Shown here: piece after piece, positions 44,616 to 55,499 of the stretch
How the letters are laid out: each line of letters starts with the position of its first letter
Numbering within the stretch: position 1 is the stretch's first letter
DNA from: Gigaspora margarita
Lineage: Eukaryota > Glomeromycota > Glomeromycetes > Diversisporales > Gigasporaceae
NCBI GenBank assembly: GCA_009809945.1
Contig: WTPW01000716.1
Coordinates: 85,994 to 149,993, forward strand
DNA length: 64,000 bases
Direction: 5' to 3'
Notes under the pieces: model-generated
Told to the model about the DNA's origin: nothing
What the model saw: the letters and a program-made list of their open reading frames with translations, nothing else
Databases searched by the model: none
Made by a program: the position numbers and the translations under genes

Positions 44616-45987
44616 TTATTGTATAATTTTTATATTTGGATTATGTGACTGTAATTCAAAGCCAATATTATTTTTTTGAACATACAAAAAAGTCAGCGTG
44701 AAGTTATTATAAAGTGCTTCTGCTAATACTCTTCCTCCTTGCGATCCAAGTTTACAATCGTCAAGATTTAAAGAAGTCAGTGTTTTGTTCTTGCAAAGTG
44801 CATCTGCTAACGCTTTTCTCCTTTGTATCCAAGATTATTATTGTAAAGATTCAAAGAAATCAGCGAGGTGTTCTTGCAAAGTGCAACTGCTAATGCTTTT
44901 CCTCCTTCAGTTCCAAGTTTATTCGAACTAAGATCCAGATATTCCAAGGTAGAGTTCTTGCAAAGTGCACCTGCAAATGATGTTACTCCTTCTGATTTAA
45001 GATTATTATATCCAAGAATCAAAGAAGTCAATGTAGAATTCTTACAAAGTGCATCTGCTAATGCCTTTCCTCCTTCAGATCCAAGATTGTTATCCAGAAG
45101 ATCCAATGAAGTCAGAGAGGAGTTCTTGCAAAGTGCATCAGCTAAAGCTTTTCCGTCTTCTGATCCAAGATTATTATTGTAAAGATTCAAATCTCTCAGC
45201 GTGGGGTTCCTGCAAAGGGCATCTGCTAATGCATTTCCTCCTTCTGACTCAAGATTATTATATCCAAGATTCAAAGAAGTCAACTTGAATTCTTGCAAAG
45301 TGCATCTGCTAAAGTTTTTCCCCCTTCTGATCCAAGATCATTATAGTAAAGATTCAAAGAAGTCAGCGAGGAGTTCTTGCAAAGTGCATTTGTTAATGCA
45401 TTTCCTCCTTCTGATCCAAGTTCATTAGAGCGAAGATTCAAATCTTTCAGTGTGGAGTTCTTAGAAAGTGCATCTGCTAATATTTTTCCACCTACTGATC
45501 CAAGTTCATTATGGTAAAGATTCAAAGAAGTCAGCGTAGAGTTCATGCAAAGTGCATTTGCTAGAGCTTTTACTCCTTCTGATCCAAGTTTATTCGAACT
45601 AAGATCCAAATCTTTCAAGGTAGAGTTCGTGCAAAGGGCACTTGCTAACGCTTTGCCTCTTTCTAATCCAAGTTCATTTGAACTAAGATTCAACGAAGTC
45701 AACGTGGTGTTCTTGCGAAGTGTCATTATTAACTCGCTGAAATTTTCAAAACCACACTTGCGTGATAGATTCCGTGTTGAAGTATTTATTTGGTCCTCAA
45801 AATGTTCTAATGCCTTGAGAAATTTGCCTTGCTCAAACAATCCATGTGCTTCTTTTCCCAAATTCTCAAGGATATTATTGTCCTCCACCGAAGAATATGA
45901 TAAATCAAGTGATGTTGCAAGTGAATTTACGAGTGTGGTTATATTATTTTGACGACTTGAAGATATTTCTCTATTTTGAGTTGATGT
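44616..45987 (-). pseudogene. TPR-like plus LRR block in shifted frames
   Basis: Directly downstream of the kinase, in another frame, minus-strand sequence reads ILIETSTQNREISSS, a TPR-like ENLGKEAHGLFEQGKFLKAL, and then about 13 ribonuclease-inhibitor-type LRRs of 28 residues. Two frame breaks interrupt the repeats (about 45285 and about 44810), each in the conserved ALCKNSS / GKALADAL words where a one- or two-base slip restores the pattern. The last part continues in a third frame to a stop at 44616-44618. There is no ATG before the LRRs, which argues that this is the C-terminal half of the kinase gene rather than a separate gene. Either a decaying gene or sequence errors in an 84-bp repeat. 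Confidence 0.75.
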
Positions 45988-45988
45988 T

Positions 45989-47135
45989 TCAATAAGAATG
46001 GTGTTGACTCAAAGCTTCGTCAGGAATAATTTCCTTTAAAGCATTGAAAATTACTCTTGTTTCCGGGCGATTAACAGGGTCGTTATCCCAACATTTTTTG
46101 TAAAGTTCTATATATTGAGATGGTGTACTTTCTATAGGTTCTTCTCTATTTCCTTTGAATATGTAAATAGCAAGCGCAGGTGAATATTCTTCAAAGGATG
46201 AGAATGGAAGTTTTCCGCTTGAAATTTCCCAAAGGATTTGTCCAAAGCTATAAACGTCAGATCTCTTATCACGTTTATATTCACGTTTACTAAGACATTG
46301 AGGTTCGATGTATGCCAGCATTCCATGAAGTTTTGAGTTTGAAGACTTAGAAATTTCATTCATCTGCTTTGATAGTCCAAAATCTGCAATCTTTGGTTTT
46401 CTTTGATGAATTAAGATGTTTTTCGAATGCTAAGTTATTAAAGTATAATGATTGAATCACACATTAGTAAATTAATAAATATTATGTAAAACTACATAAT
46501 ACTATACTTACCAGATCTCTATGAATAATATTATTGTCATGTAAAAATAAAAGCCCGAATGCTATTTCCTTAGCAATGAATAATTTATCTGTCCATTGTA
46601 ATTTCGTATAATTTGCTATTAGATAATCTCGTAAAGTTCCATCGTCAGCGTATTGTAAAACCATATTATAATATCCGTTGCTATCTATATATTCAATTTA
46701 ATATGATAAAATATATATGTTTTTTTAATACATAATATTAGTTAATGTCTTCAAAAATTATAAATTACTTGTTTACCTTTCGTTACTCCATAGAATGAAA
46801 TAATGTTTGGGTGGTAATCAACTCTTCGCAATAGTTTAAGCTAATTAAGGAATCGTAAGAATTTATTATTCTGTTGTAAGATGCCATTAAAGGCTTAACA
46901 CAACTCATAATACCTCATTAATAAAATCATCAATAATTCTTTTATCTATGCTTGTATCAATTTTAAGACATTTAAGAGCAACTGTTAATTCACTGTCTCT
47001 CCACTCGTATTTAAGAACCTTTGCAAAACCTCCGATGCCGATTTCAATAGGGTTTGTAAATTTATTATTATTGATATAATTAATATGCCCTTCTTCAATA
47101 GCTTTTTCAAGCCATTCTTTTGGTATGTTTGCCAT
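45989..47135 (-). CDS. Tyrosine-kinase-like protein kinase, four exons
   Basis: Exons on the minus strand: 47135-46914, 46840-46777, 46684-46512 and 46429-45989, with GT/AG borders (gtatta...ttag, gtaaac...atag, gtaagt...ttag) and matching phases. The start is the ATG at 47135 (MANIPKEWLEKAIEEGH). Landmarks in order: glycine loop GIGGFAKV, VALKCLK (catalytic Lys), VDYHPNIISFYGVTK, MVLQYADDGTLRDYL, catalytic HRDLHSKNIL, ADFGLSK, the activation segment end AYIEPQ in place of APE as usual for this fungal group, RSDVYSFGQILWEI, and NRPETR. The conserved residues are present, so activity is plausible. About 299 residues if the TGA at 45989-45991 is real; the LRR block follows in another frame. The substrate is unknown; a signalling role is inferred. 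Confidence 0.88.
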
Positions 47136-47189
47136 AATTTTTTTTATGTACCAATCTTGGTCGAAAAAACGATCGAAAATATATTTCAA

Positions 47190-47765
47190 ATACAGTTAGG
47201 GTTGCTGGTGAATTTAAATTATAAAAGTAAAACTTTCACCAATTACCAACAGGCGATACTGGTGATACTTGTGATGTTGGCGATACTGGTGTACTAATAA
47301 AACTAGTAAAACTAGTAATAATGGTGAGATTAGGTAAAATTTCCTTGCTCTATACAGAATCCCTATATGTCAAACTCCAGTAATACGTAGCAAACAAAAT
47401 TATTAATTCTCTTACCTTCTTTATTTGTTATACCCCGAGTTTAATCTATGGGGCCCCACAGCAAAAGGTGGTGATGGGCTAAAAATTTTTTCCTGAGTTT
47501 TTTTTTATATTGTGTTCTAAATAACTAAGTTTTGCAAAAATAAAGTTTTTACAAAAAATTTTTTTGCCCCATCACACCTTTTACTTTGGGGCCCCCATAT
47601 AGAGATTTTATATAGATAAAGATGATTTTATAGTTTGTATCATCAGTATTACCAGAATCACCAGTAACACCCACCAGTTATACTAGTATACCAGTTTCAC
47701 CAGTTTCACCAATATACCGGCTTTACCAGTTTCACCAAATCATCAGTTTGGCTACCAAGTTGCAC
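47190..47765. repeat. GGTGATACTGG-word repeat beside the kinase start
   Basis: Words such as GGCGATACTGGTGATACTTG and AAACTAGTAA (47245-47330) are mirrored by ACCAGTTTCACCAGT words (47640-47745), with a palindromic MITE between. About 60 bp upstream of the kinase ATG, so possibly in its promoter. TSD not found. Confidence 0.65.
47449..47597. mobile_element. MITE with GGGGCCCC ends, TA target
   Basis: TGGGGCCCCACAGCAAAAGG and CCTTTTACTTTGGGGCCCCC A-ending mirror each other, continuing inward through GTGATGGG / CCCCATCAC. TA on both sides. Confidence 0.75.
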
Positions 47766-48250
47766 AATAATTTCACATTACCAGGAACGTAGTTATGTTT
47801 GCATAACGGAATGCATGATTCCTTGTCATCTAGAATAGCGTGTAAACAAAATCTTGCATTTAGTTGTAACATGCTGCCTTATCAGGATCGTAGTAATGCT
47901 TGGCATAACGAAAAGTCAATTAGAATGGCGTGTAAACAATTGATTGTAACATACTACTGTACCAGGAATGTAGTAATGCTCACATAACGAAATACCAACC
48001 AGAAAAGCGTGTAAACAAAATATTGCATTTTAGTAATGTTTGGCATAACTAAATGCCAATTAGAATGGCGTGTTAACAATTAATTGCATCATACTGTACC
48101 AGGAACGTAGTAATGCTCACATAACGAAATGCCAACTAGAAAGGCGTGTAAACAAAATCTTGCATTGGATATAACATACTACTGTGCCAGGAAAGTAGTA
48201 ATGCCTGCACAACGAAATTCCAACTATAATGGCGTATAAACAAAACATTA
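47766..48250 (+). repeat. About 80-100-bp satellite
   Basis: Six or so units with ACCAGGAACGTAGTAATGCT, CATAACGAAATGCCAA, TAGAATGGCGTGTAAACAA and TGTAACATACTACTG. No coding sense. Confidence 0.85.
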
Positions 48251-48575
48251 GCCGTTAAAAAATCAATGATTTCACATGTCAGTGTGCAGTGTACATACTG
48301 CTATTGTACACACTGTAATCGTTGCAATCGAATAAAAAAAAGTTTCAACTTTTAAAGTATATGCATTAAAGTGCTTTTTATTTTTATGATCTTTCAAATC
48401 TTATCAATTAAATACATTAAAAAAAACAAAAAACAAGGTAGCAAAAAAAAAACTTCTTGAAGTCTATATTTTATTAAAACTAATCAAAAATAATCACAAT
48501 ATTCAAGAAGTTGCAAGAACCAAATTTTATAAAAGATTGAAGATATCTTACAATCCAGTAGGCAGGATTTGAGAC

Positions 48576-48792
48576 AGATTATAATGAAATTAGATCATAA
48601 TGAAATTTGAACTTATTTACAGTATTCCAGATTTTTAAAAATTTTGTGGGCCTTTTTTGTTAGATATTTTTTATAGTTAAGTTAGGGTTTAGAGTTAGAA
48701 TTATTAGGAAAGAGTATAGGTGGATTTTGGTAGTGCTATATTTTTAAATTGAGACCTCTAAATTTCACAATGATCTGATTTCATTATGATCT
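48576..48792. mobile_element. MITE with AGATCATAATGAAAT ends
   Basis: AGATTATAATGAAATTAGAT at the left and ATCTGATTTCATTATGATCT at the right are inverted. The interior has AAAATTTTGTGGGCC, TTTTTTGTTAG and TTAGGGTTTAGAG, as in other core-bearing MITEs. No clear TSD. Confidence 0.65.
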
Positions 48793-49131
48793 ACAACAAG
48801 ATTTAATAATTTTTATAGAATTAGAATTGTCTCAATGAGATGAAACGAATGGTGTAAGATTCATCAAATTCTGACTGCTAAATTGAGAAAATTTTTCGTA
48901 TTATTAGAAACTGATTAAAAATTGTGCATGTGATTGATAAATTTAATACTTTTATTGGACAAGGTTTTGCAAATCCTGATAAATATTGCCAGGAGCTTCT
49001 AGATCTGGGTATTGTTTATATAAATTATCAATCATAATATAACACATTGTGATGGTATAAACATTTGTAACAGCATCCGATTTTTACTTTCTCGTAAATG
49101 TATTGTCTTGGTTCATGTTCCACAATTTTAT
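48793..49131. other. Noncoding, with AATTGTCTCAATGAGATGA word
   Basis: No gene. The palindromic TCTCAATGAGATGA with flanking AATTGTC also occurs in the hairpin families at 15 and 25 kb. Confidence 0.4.
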
Positions 49132-49450
49132 GGCTACCCCAGTAGGGCCGTGAGAAATGCACCAATCAGATGATTTACACTAATCAAAACAAAGCAATAT
49201 TTTTAAAGTCATGAAACCTTATGTTAGGTTTAGGGTAATGACCAAAGAAGGCTTATTCTATACCAAAATTTTGCAAGGAATTTTTTTTGTTAGTGCACAG
49301 TAGATAGTTTTATAGGCAAAAATTTTGAGTTATCAACACTTTTTAAAAAACGCGTGATTTTCACGTTACACCTGATCCGAAGATCTTATTGGCGTCGCTT
49401 ATTAGAAGAGATCTGATTGATGCATCTTTCACGATCCTATTGGGGTAGCT
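49132..49450. mobile_element. MULE-like MITE, TSD CAATTTTAT
   Basis: GGCTACCCCAGTAGGGCCGT and the right-end ATCCTATTGGGGTAGCT are inverted over about 40 bp (CACCAATCAGAT near the inner edge). Exact 9-bp CAATTTTAT at 49123-49131 and 49451-49459. Core: GTTAGGTTTAGGG, TATACC, AAAATTTTGCAAGGAATTTT, TTTTGTTAG. Confidence 0.9.
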
Positions 49451-49836
49451 CAATTTTATAGTTCCATCTATAGTATGTATTTTATTATATTATAATATTG
49501 CGGGCATTAATAGTGTGATTCAAATAATTCTAAATATTTGAACTTGAAGTATTCAGATAATGTTTTATTGGTTTTAGTTATTTGATTATGGTACTTACTA
49601 ATTTTCTCTTAATAATTTCTTTTGTATTCTTCTAATTGTACTTTCTATTGGATATTAAATTATAGAAATTATTCTTTATGAATAATAGAATTTCATCTTC
49701 ATCTGATAGTCTTTCTATTTCTTAAAAAGCTTAAGTTTTTTTAGTACATTCATATTTTTCAAAATGCAACAGCTAAATGCATGATAGAACGTTAGCCTCA
49801 CAATGAAATTATAGATAAATACTTATTCTTTATTCG

Positions 49837-49982
49837 GGGGTCGGCTAAAGCGGAGTGAAATTTGGTTAGGGTTAGGGTTACCTTTTTGATGCATTTATTG
49901 TTAGAAGGTTATATAGATATCAATAATGTAATTTATGCAGTGTGTAGATCATATATTGAATTAACTCCACTTTAGCTGACCC
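49837..49982. mobile_element. MULE-like MITE, TSD CTTTATTCG
   Basis: GGGGTCGGCTAAAGCGGAGT and ACTCCACTTTAGCTGACCC are inverted. Exact 9-bp CTTTATTCG at 49828-49836 and 49983-49991. Contains GGTTAGGGTTAGGGTTA. Confidence 0.88.
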
Positions 49983-49991
49983 CTTTATTCG

Positions 49992-50478
49992 GCAAATGGA
50001 CACTAATTGTTTGGCCTGTTTATAAAAAAACTCCCTTTATAAATGCATCCATGTGATTACTAGCCAATCAATTTACTATTTCTAGTGCTACTTGTTCTAT
50101 AATCATAATACTAGGAAAACGTGAAACGTTAAAGTCTGGAACATAATACATAACATCCAATCAGGACTATATATAATTCATCCGTTGATCCGTGTTGATC
50201 TGTTTATATGTTTTGAAATGCTGATTGGCTCAATATCACGTGAGCGGAACCCAAAACACGGGTCTATTGCACCCCTGTAAGTTCTCCACTAAACTCCGGA
50301 CAATTATTAATATTTCTGATTGCAGGCTTCTAAATGCATGCTCTAGAGCTAGCACAACAATCTATATATTGTTTCTATTATTTGGGTAGTTTTGTAATAT
50401 AAATATAGTGAGCTATTATTTGGCTATGGTATTTTTATCGTAGTTATTCAAAATTTTTTATTTTAGTGATTAAAATAA
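49992..50478. other. Noncoding stretch
   Basis: No gene or element recognised. Confidence 0.4.
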
Positions 50479-50487
50479 TAACTCTAA

Positions 50488-50831
50488 GGGTGAATCTATT
50501 TGTCACCGGCGGTGACAGTCACCGGAGTGTGATCGACCAATTAGATCAAAGGATCATATGTAACGTGAAAAATGCAAAAGACTGATTTTTTTGAAAAATC
50601 ACTTCTAACTTAAAATTTTGTCTAAGAACCTACTTTTTTTATGCGAAAAAAAATTTCCTAGCAAAATTTTACTATATCCAAAGCTTTACCCGAACCCTAA
50701 CTATGACTCTAACCCCGACCCTAACGATTGTAAGTTTCGATGCTTTGTTTTGTTTTGATCATAACATTACACGATCTAATTGGTCGATCATGCTCCGGTG
50801 ACTGTCATCGCCGGCGACAAGCACATTTTTC
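50488..50831. mobile_element. MULE-like MITE, TSD TAACTCTAA
   Basis: Long TIRs of about 65 bp: TTTGTCACCGGCGGTGACAG and CTGTCATCGCCGGCGACAAG, continuing through TCACCGGAG and GATCGACCAATTAGATC. Exact 9-bp TAACTCTAA at 50479-50487 and 50832-50840. Carries the core GCAAAATTTTACTATA and GAACCCTAACTATG in minus orientation. Confidence 0.92.
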
Positions 50832-50864
50832 TAACTCTAATTTTAACTTTAATCTTAATACAAC

Positions 50865-51190
50865 CCTAAAAAACTAATAAGTAACCCTTTTTTAGCTTTT
50901 AATTAAAAGTTGTAGAATTTATTTTATTATAATTTAATTATCAAAATTGATCTAGTAGATTCCAAAATACTTGGAATCAAAAAAAAAGAACATAGAATTT
51001 GCAAATTCATTATTACATAAAGAATGATTATTTATAATTTTTGTATAATTGTAAATTTGCTGATCTTTATATTCTTTTTCTGATTCCAAATATCTGGATT
51101 TCTCTAAATCAATTTTGATAATTTAACTACTATTAAAATTAGAAAATAATTTTTAATTGGAAGCCAAATAATGTTTATTTATGAAATTTT
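50865..51190. repeat. Foldback, sister of 43330-44010
   Basis: CCCTAAAAAACTAATAAGTA, TTTTAATTAAAAGTTGTAG and a TTGATCTAGTAGATTCCAAA block are mirrored by GATTCCAAATATCTGGAT, AATTTTGATAATTTAACTA and TTTTTAATTGGAAGCC. Confidence 0.65.
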
Positions 51191-51648
51191 AAAAAAATTA
51201 CAATTATAATTAAAAATTAAAAAAATTATAAATCTATATAATTTATTTAAGATAATTCTAATTTATATTACAGATGATTATCTGTAGTATTAATATCATA
51301 AAATCTTGTTTAGAATTATCTTTTGAGTGTTAATAAAAAATTTCTTACAAAACTTTACTATAAATATATTTTGTCCTAACCCAAACTATAAAAAAAATTG
51401 TTGTTTTATTAAATTTTATGTCACATTGTAAATTCACAAGTAAAATAATCTATAGTTATTTTTTATTTGAAGTCTAAAAATAGTAATTTTTGGATAGAAA
51501 TATAAATTTGTCATACTCACAACATGTCACACCCTTTTTGATTAGTTAAAATTTTCACACAATTGCCAATTTGCTCTTCTCAAATCAGATTAGGTTGGCT
51601 TTTTTGTTTTATTAAAAAAATTTTGTTTATTAAGTTTTATAATTAAAA

Positions 51649-51979
51649 AGAGTAAATCTATTTGTCACCAGCAGTGACAGTTCTGTGTCAATAAGAATCC
51701 AAGATTATGTGTAATATTATACCTGATTGTAGCATAAAAATGAAGCAAAAAATGCATTTTCAAAAATATTATAATAACTTAAAATTGTAACTATGAAACC
51801 ACCCTTTTTTCTAGCAAAAAATATTTCTTGTAAAATTTTACTATATACTTACCTCTAGCACTAAACCTTTCTCTAACAATACTCTAACCCTAACAATAAT
51901 AAATTTGCATGTGTTTAGGTTTGTTTTGATTATACATTACACAGAAGAGTATCACTGCCATTTGACAAATACATTTTTT
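51649..51979. mobile_element. MULE-like MITE, diverged sister of 50488
   Basis: Same layout as 50488-50831 (ATCTATTTGTCACCAGCAGT at the left, CACTGCCATTTGACAAATAC at the right, core GTAAAATTTTACTATA and CTCTAACCCTAAC). The flanks TAATTAAAA and TAATTAAAT form a 9-bp TSD with one mismatch. Confidence 0.8.
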
Positions 51980-51989
51980 TAATTAAATA

Positions 51990-52379
51990 TACAATTATTT
52001 TATTATTTAAAAAAAAAGGAAAAAAACTTTATGTAACAAAAAAAATAAAAAAACTTCACAAATCAAATAAAAATTTTACAAAATTATTATATAACCAAAT
52101 CTATCTATTTTTATTATTTTTAAAAAAAAATAAAGGAAAAAAACTTCAAGTAATAAAAAAAAAGTAAAAAAAACTTAGCAAAACAAAAAAATTTACAAAA
52201 TTGTTGTATAACCAAATCTACCCATTTTTTATTATTTTTAAAAAAAAGAAAAATAACATCACTAACAAAAAAAAAGTAAAAAAATTCTGTAAAACAAAAA
52301 AATTTACAAAATTATTGTGTAACCAAATCTACTATTTTTTATTATTTAAAAATAAACTGCAAAATAATAATAAAAATAA
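51990..52379 (+). repeat. About 117-bp A-rich tandem array
   Basis: Three to four units with TTATTATTTTTAAAAAAAAA, AACAAAAAAAAAGTAAAAA and TTACAAAATTGTTGTATAAC, CAAATCTA. The array resumes after 54054 beyond the hAT-like insertion. Confidence 0.8.
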
Positions 52380-52739
52380 CTTCACAATAGTGTTCCTATG
52401 AACCTGAACTGAACCGAACTTAGGTCAAGTTCAGGTTCAGGTTCAGGTTCAGTATTGAACCTGAACCTGAACATTTTTTAAAACATGTTCAGGTTCAGGT
52501 TCAGTATTGAACTTTTAGAGCAGGTTCAGGTTCAGTTCAGGTTCAGTTCATAAGTTCATGAACATGTTCAGGTTCAGTCTAGCATTCATATGAATTAGTG
52601 ATTCTAGGTTTGGGTCCAGGTTTGGTCTGGTTCAGACCAGACTCAAACTCTAAATTCTATTATTTAAAACTTTATATTAAACTCAAACTCAATCATAGTT
52701 TGGTCGGGCTGGTCAAATTTTGCAAACTAATTTGAGTCT

Positions 52740-53830
52740 AAATAAAAATATATGTATTTTTTGATACTAAACAAGTTTACTTAGAGTGAGAAGTATAAAT
52801 CAGTTAGTAAAATTTAGAGAATCATAGCATTTTGTATAATTTTATTAATGAAATTATTAAAAATCGTATTTTGCATGAAATTTTACTAATCGATCATAAC
52901 TTCTTGCACTATGTAACCTTGTTCAGCACCAAAATATACATCAAAACGGTATATTTACTTTACCTTTCTTAAAATTTGAAGAAAGAACACAATTTTAGAA
53001 ATTTTCATCAAAAATTCAAAATTAAGCATCTTTTCTTCAAATTTTAAGAAAAGCGAAATATAATATACTGATATGATGGATTTTTTGGTGCTAAGCAATT
53101 TTATTAGTGCAAGATGTTAGAATCAATTAGTAAAATTTAGAGAATCATAGAANNNNNNNNNNNNNNNNNNNNNNNNNNNNNNNNNNNNNNNNNNNNNNNN
53201 NNNNNNNNNNNNNNNNNNNNNNNNNNNNNNNNNNNNNNNNNNNNNNNNNNNNNNNNNNNNNNNNNNNNNNNNNNNNNNNNNNNNNNNNNNNNNNNNNNNN
53301 NNNNNNNNNNNNNNNNNNNNNNNNNNNNNNNNNNNNNNNNNNNNNNNNNNNNNNNNNNNNNNNNNNNNNNNNNNNNNNNNNNNNNNNNNNNNNNNNNNNN
53401 NNNNNNNNNNNNNNNNNNNNNNNNNNNNNNNNNNNNNNNNNNNNNNNNNNNNNNNNNNNNNNNNNNNNNNNNNNNNNNNNNNNNNNNNNNNNNNNNNNNN
53501 NNNNNNNNNNNNNNNNNNNNNNNNNNNNNNNNNNNNNNNNNNNNNNNNNNNNNNNNNNNNNNNNNNNNNNNNNNNNNNNNNNNNNNNNNNNNNNNNNNNA
53601 AAATTTCTAAAATTAAGCATCTTTTCTTCATATTTTAAGAAAAGTAAAATAAAATATGCCAATATGATGTATTTTTTGGTGCTGAACAAGTTTACTTAGT
53701 GCAAGAAGTTATGATCAATTAGTAAAATTTCATGTAGAACAATATTTTTAATAATTTTATTAATAAAATTATAAAAAATGCTATGATTCTCTAACTTTTA
53801 CTAATTGATTCAAACTTTGTGATTTAGGTA
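52740..53830. repeat. Palindromic satellite, diverged copy
   Basis: Same architecture and words as the 11-13 kb array: AATTTTATTAATAAAATTAT, GTTCAGCACCAAAATATACA, AATTAAGCATCTTTTCTTC, GGTGCTGAACAAGTTTACTT. Two partial units are visible on each side of the gap. Confidence 0.85.
53153..53599. other. Assembly gap, 447 N
   Basis: Undetermined bases in the palindromic satellite. Frames spanning it are artefacts. Confidence 0.99.
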
Positions 53831-54109
53831 AAAATGTGCATATATTATGAACCTGAACATGTTCATGAACCTTAAACTGAACCTGAACTGAACTTTTTTT
53901 AAGTTCAGGTTCTGGTTCATGTTCAATAATTTTAAGTTCAGGTTCAGTTCAGTATTGAACTTTTAGAGCAGGTTCAGGTTCAGGTTCAGGTTCATTGAAC
54001 TTTAACCTGAACCTCTATTGAACTGAACTGAACTTCGGAACCCTACTTCACAAAATAGAAAAAAAATTTTGCAAAATAAAAAAACTTTAAATAAAAAAAC
54101 TACCAAAAA

Positions 54110-54780
54110 ATAATGAAGAATTCTTAGGAAAACTACTAAAAAATGATAATAAATCCTTGGGATAACCACCAAAAATGTTGAAAAATCCTTGGAAAAACTA
54201 CTGAAAAATAACAAAGAATCCTTAGAAGAACTACTGAAAAATGATAAAGAATTTTTGAAAAAACTACTAAAAAACCATGAAGAATCTGTAGAAGAACTAC
54301 TGAAACCCCACAAAAATCTGTGAAAAAACTACCAAAAAACTACAAAGAATTCTTAGAAGACTACCAAAAAAGAATAAAGAATCCTTAAAAAAACTATTTG
54401 AAAAACTACTGAAAAATGATGAAGAATTCTTGAAAGAACTACCAAAAAACCATGGAAGAATCCATGGAAGAACTACCAAAAAACCACAAAGAATATAGAA
54501 CCACCACTGAAAAACTACAAAAAATCTGTAGAAGAATCACTAAAAAACTATGAAGAATCTATGAGAAAACTACTAAAACATCACTAAGCATCCTTGGAAG
54601 AACCACTGAAAAATAACAAAGAATTCTTGGAAGGACCACTGAAAAACCATAAAGAATCCATGAAAGAACCACCAAAAAACCAAAAGTATCTATAGAAGAA
54701 CTACCAAAAACCATGAAGAATTCTTAGAAGAACTACTAAAAATGATAAATTTACTAAAAGAACCCACAAAAGACATGAAG
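54110..54780 (+). repeat. 33-bp minisatellite, 11-residue repeat when translated
   Basis: About 18 to 20 units of GAATCCTTGGAAGAACTACT plus GAAAAATAACAAA. In the plus frame that fits the period they read ESLEELLKNNK, a hendecad typical of coiled coils. Most units are 33 bp, several are 32, 34 or 45, so no frame stays open; minus-strand frames here are shadows. Confidence 0.85.
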
Positions 54781-55499
54781 AACCTACTAGACAAATTTAC
54801 TTTATTACTCGACTTTAATGCTTGACTTTCTAATTGAGTTATTTTTTGTTTAATGCTTCTATTTCTTGATCTCCGTGTAATAACGATCATGGGCATTATT
54901 TTAAAAATTGCATCCCATAAAAATAGCATACTGAGTTTTGAAATAATGCCTATGCACATTCCAAAATAGCATGCACCATATATAGAATACTATATAATTA
55001 AATAAAAGTGTTCAATGAATGTTTCATATTTATTTTTTTTAGCTTTAATTGCTTCAAGAATAACTATTATTAAATGTTCAATTATCACTACCCTTATTCT
55101 AACAGGATAATAAATTGTTATAGCTATTCTTTCTGATTTTAATACTGGAATATAATTTTTGTTAATAAATGAATATTTTATGCTCATTCTTTTTAACTAT
55201 AATGGCCTTAGAGTGCTGTGTAATAATGCCAAAGAACAAAGAAAATAGGATCATAAATCTACAAGCAATGCTTTATATATGTGCAGGTTTTAAAAAATAA
55301 ATAATTAGCTTTTTACTATTGCTATGCAAAAGTTCAATAATAGGTTAATTGTTGCTCTATATATATATATATATATTAAGCTTTAGATTTTTAGCACTGG
55401 TACAGGATAAAAAATTGGATTACCTCAAAATAGTGCACAAACACATACTCAAAATAGTGTGCAGGTGATCAAAACACAGTGCAGATGCATGTTATTTTG
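54781..55499. other. Noncoding stretch
   Basis: No gene recognised; an (AT) run lies near 55361-55377. Several ACACAGTGCAG-type words occur near 55440-55490. Confidence 0.45.

Larger units (their letters stand above)
52388..54045. mobile_element. hAT-like element with GGTTCA repeats, TSD CTTCACAA
   Basis: Starts TAGTGTTCC and ends GGAACCCTA; exact 8-bp CTTCACAA at 52380-52387 and 54046-54053. Both subterminal zones (52405-52580, 53850-54035) are arrays of GGTTCA/TGAACC on both strands. The centre is a diverged copy of the palindromic satellite of 11521-13454, with an N gap. No transposase visible. Confidence 0.93.

Noticed and set aside
44868-45952. Several plus-strand frames
   Set aside because: Antisense shadows of the LRR block.
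45952-45990. A 39-base micro-intron joining the kinase and LRR parts
   Set aside because: A GT...AG pair exists but splicing it does not put the LRRs in frame, and 39 bases is shorter than plausible here.
53123-53689. Two long minus-strand open frames
   Set aside because: They span the 447-N gap in a satellite and do not represent a gene.
54002-54479. Ser/Phe-rich minus-strand frames
   Set aside because: Antisense reading of the 33-bp minisatellite; hydrophobic look is composition only.
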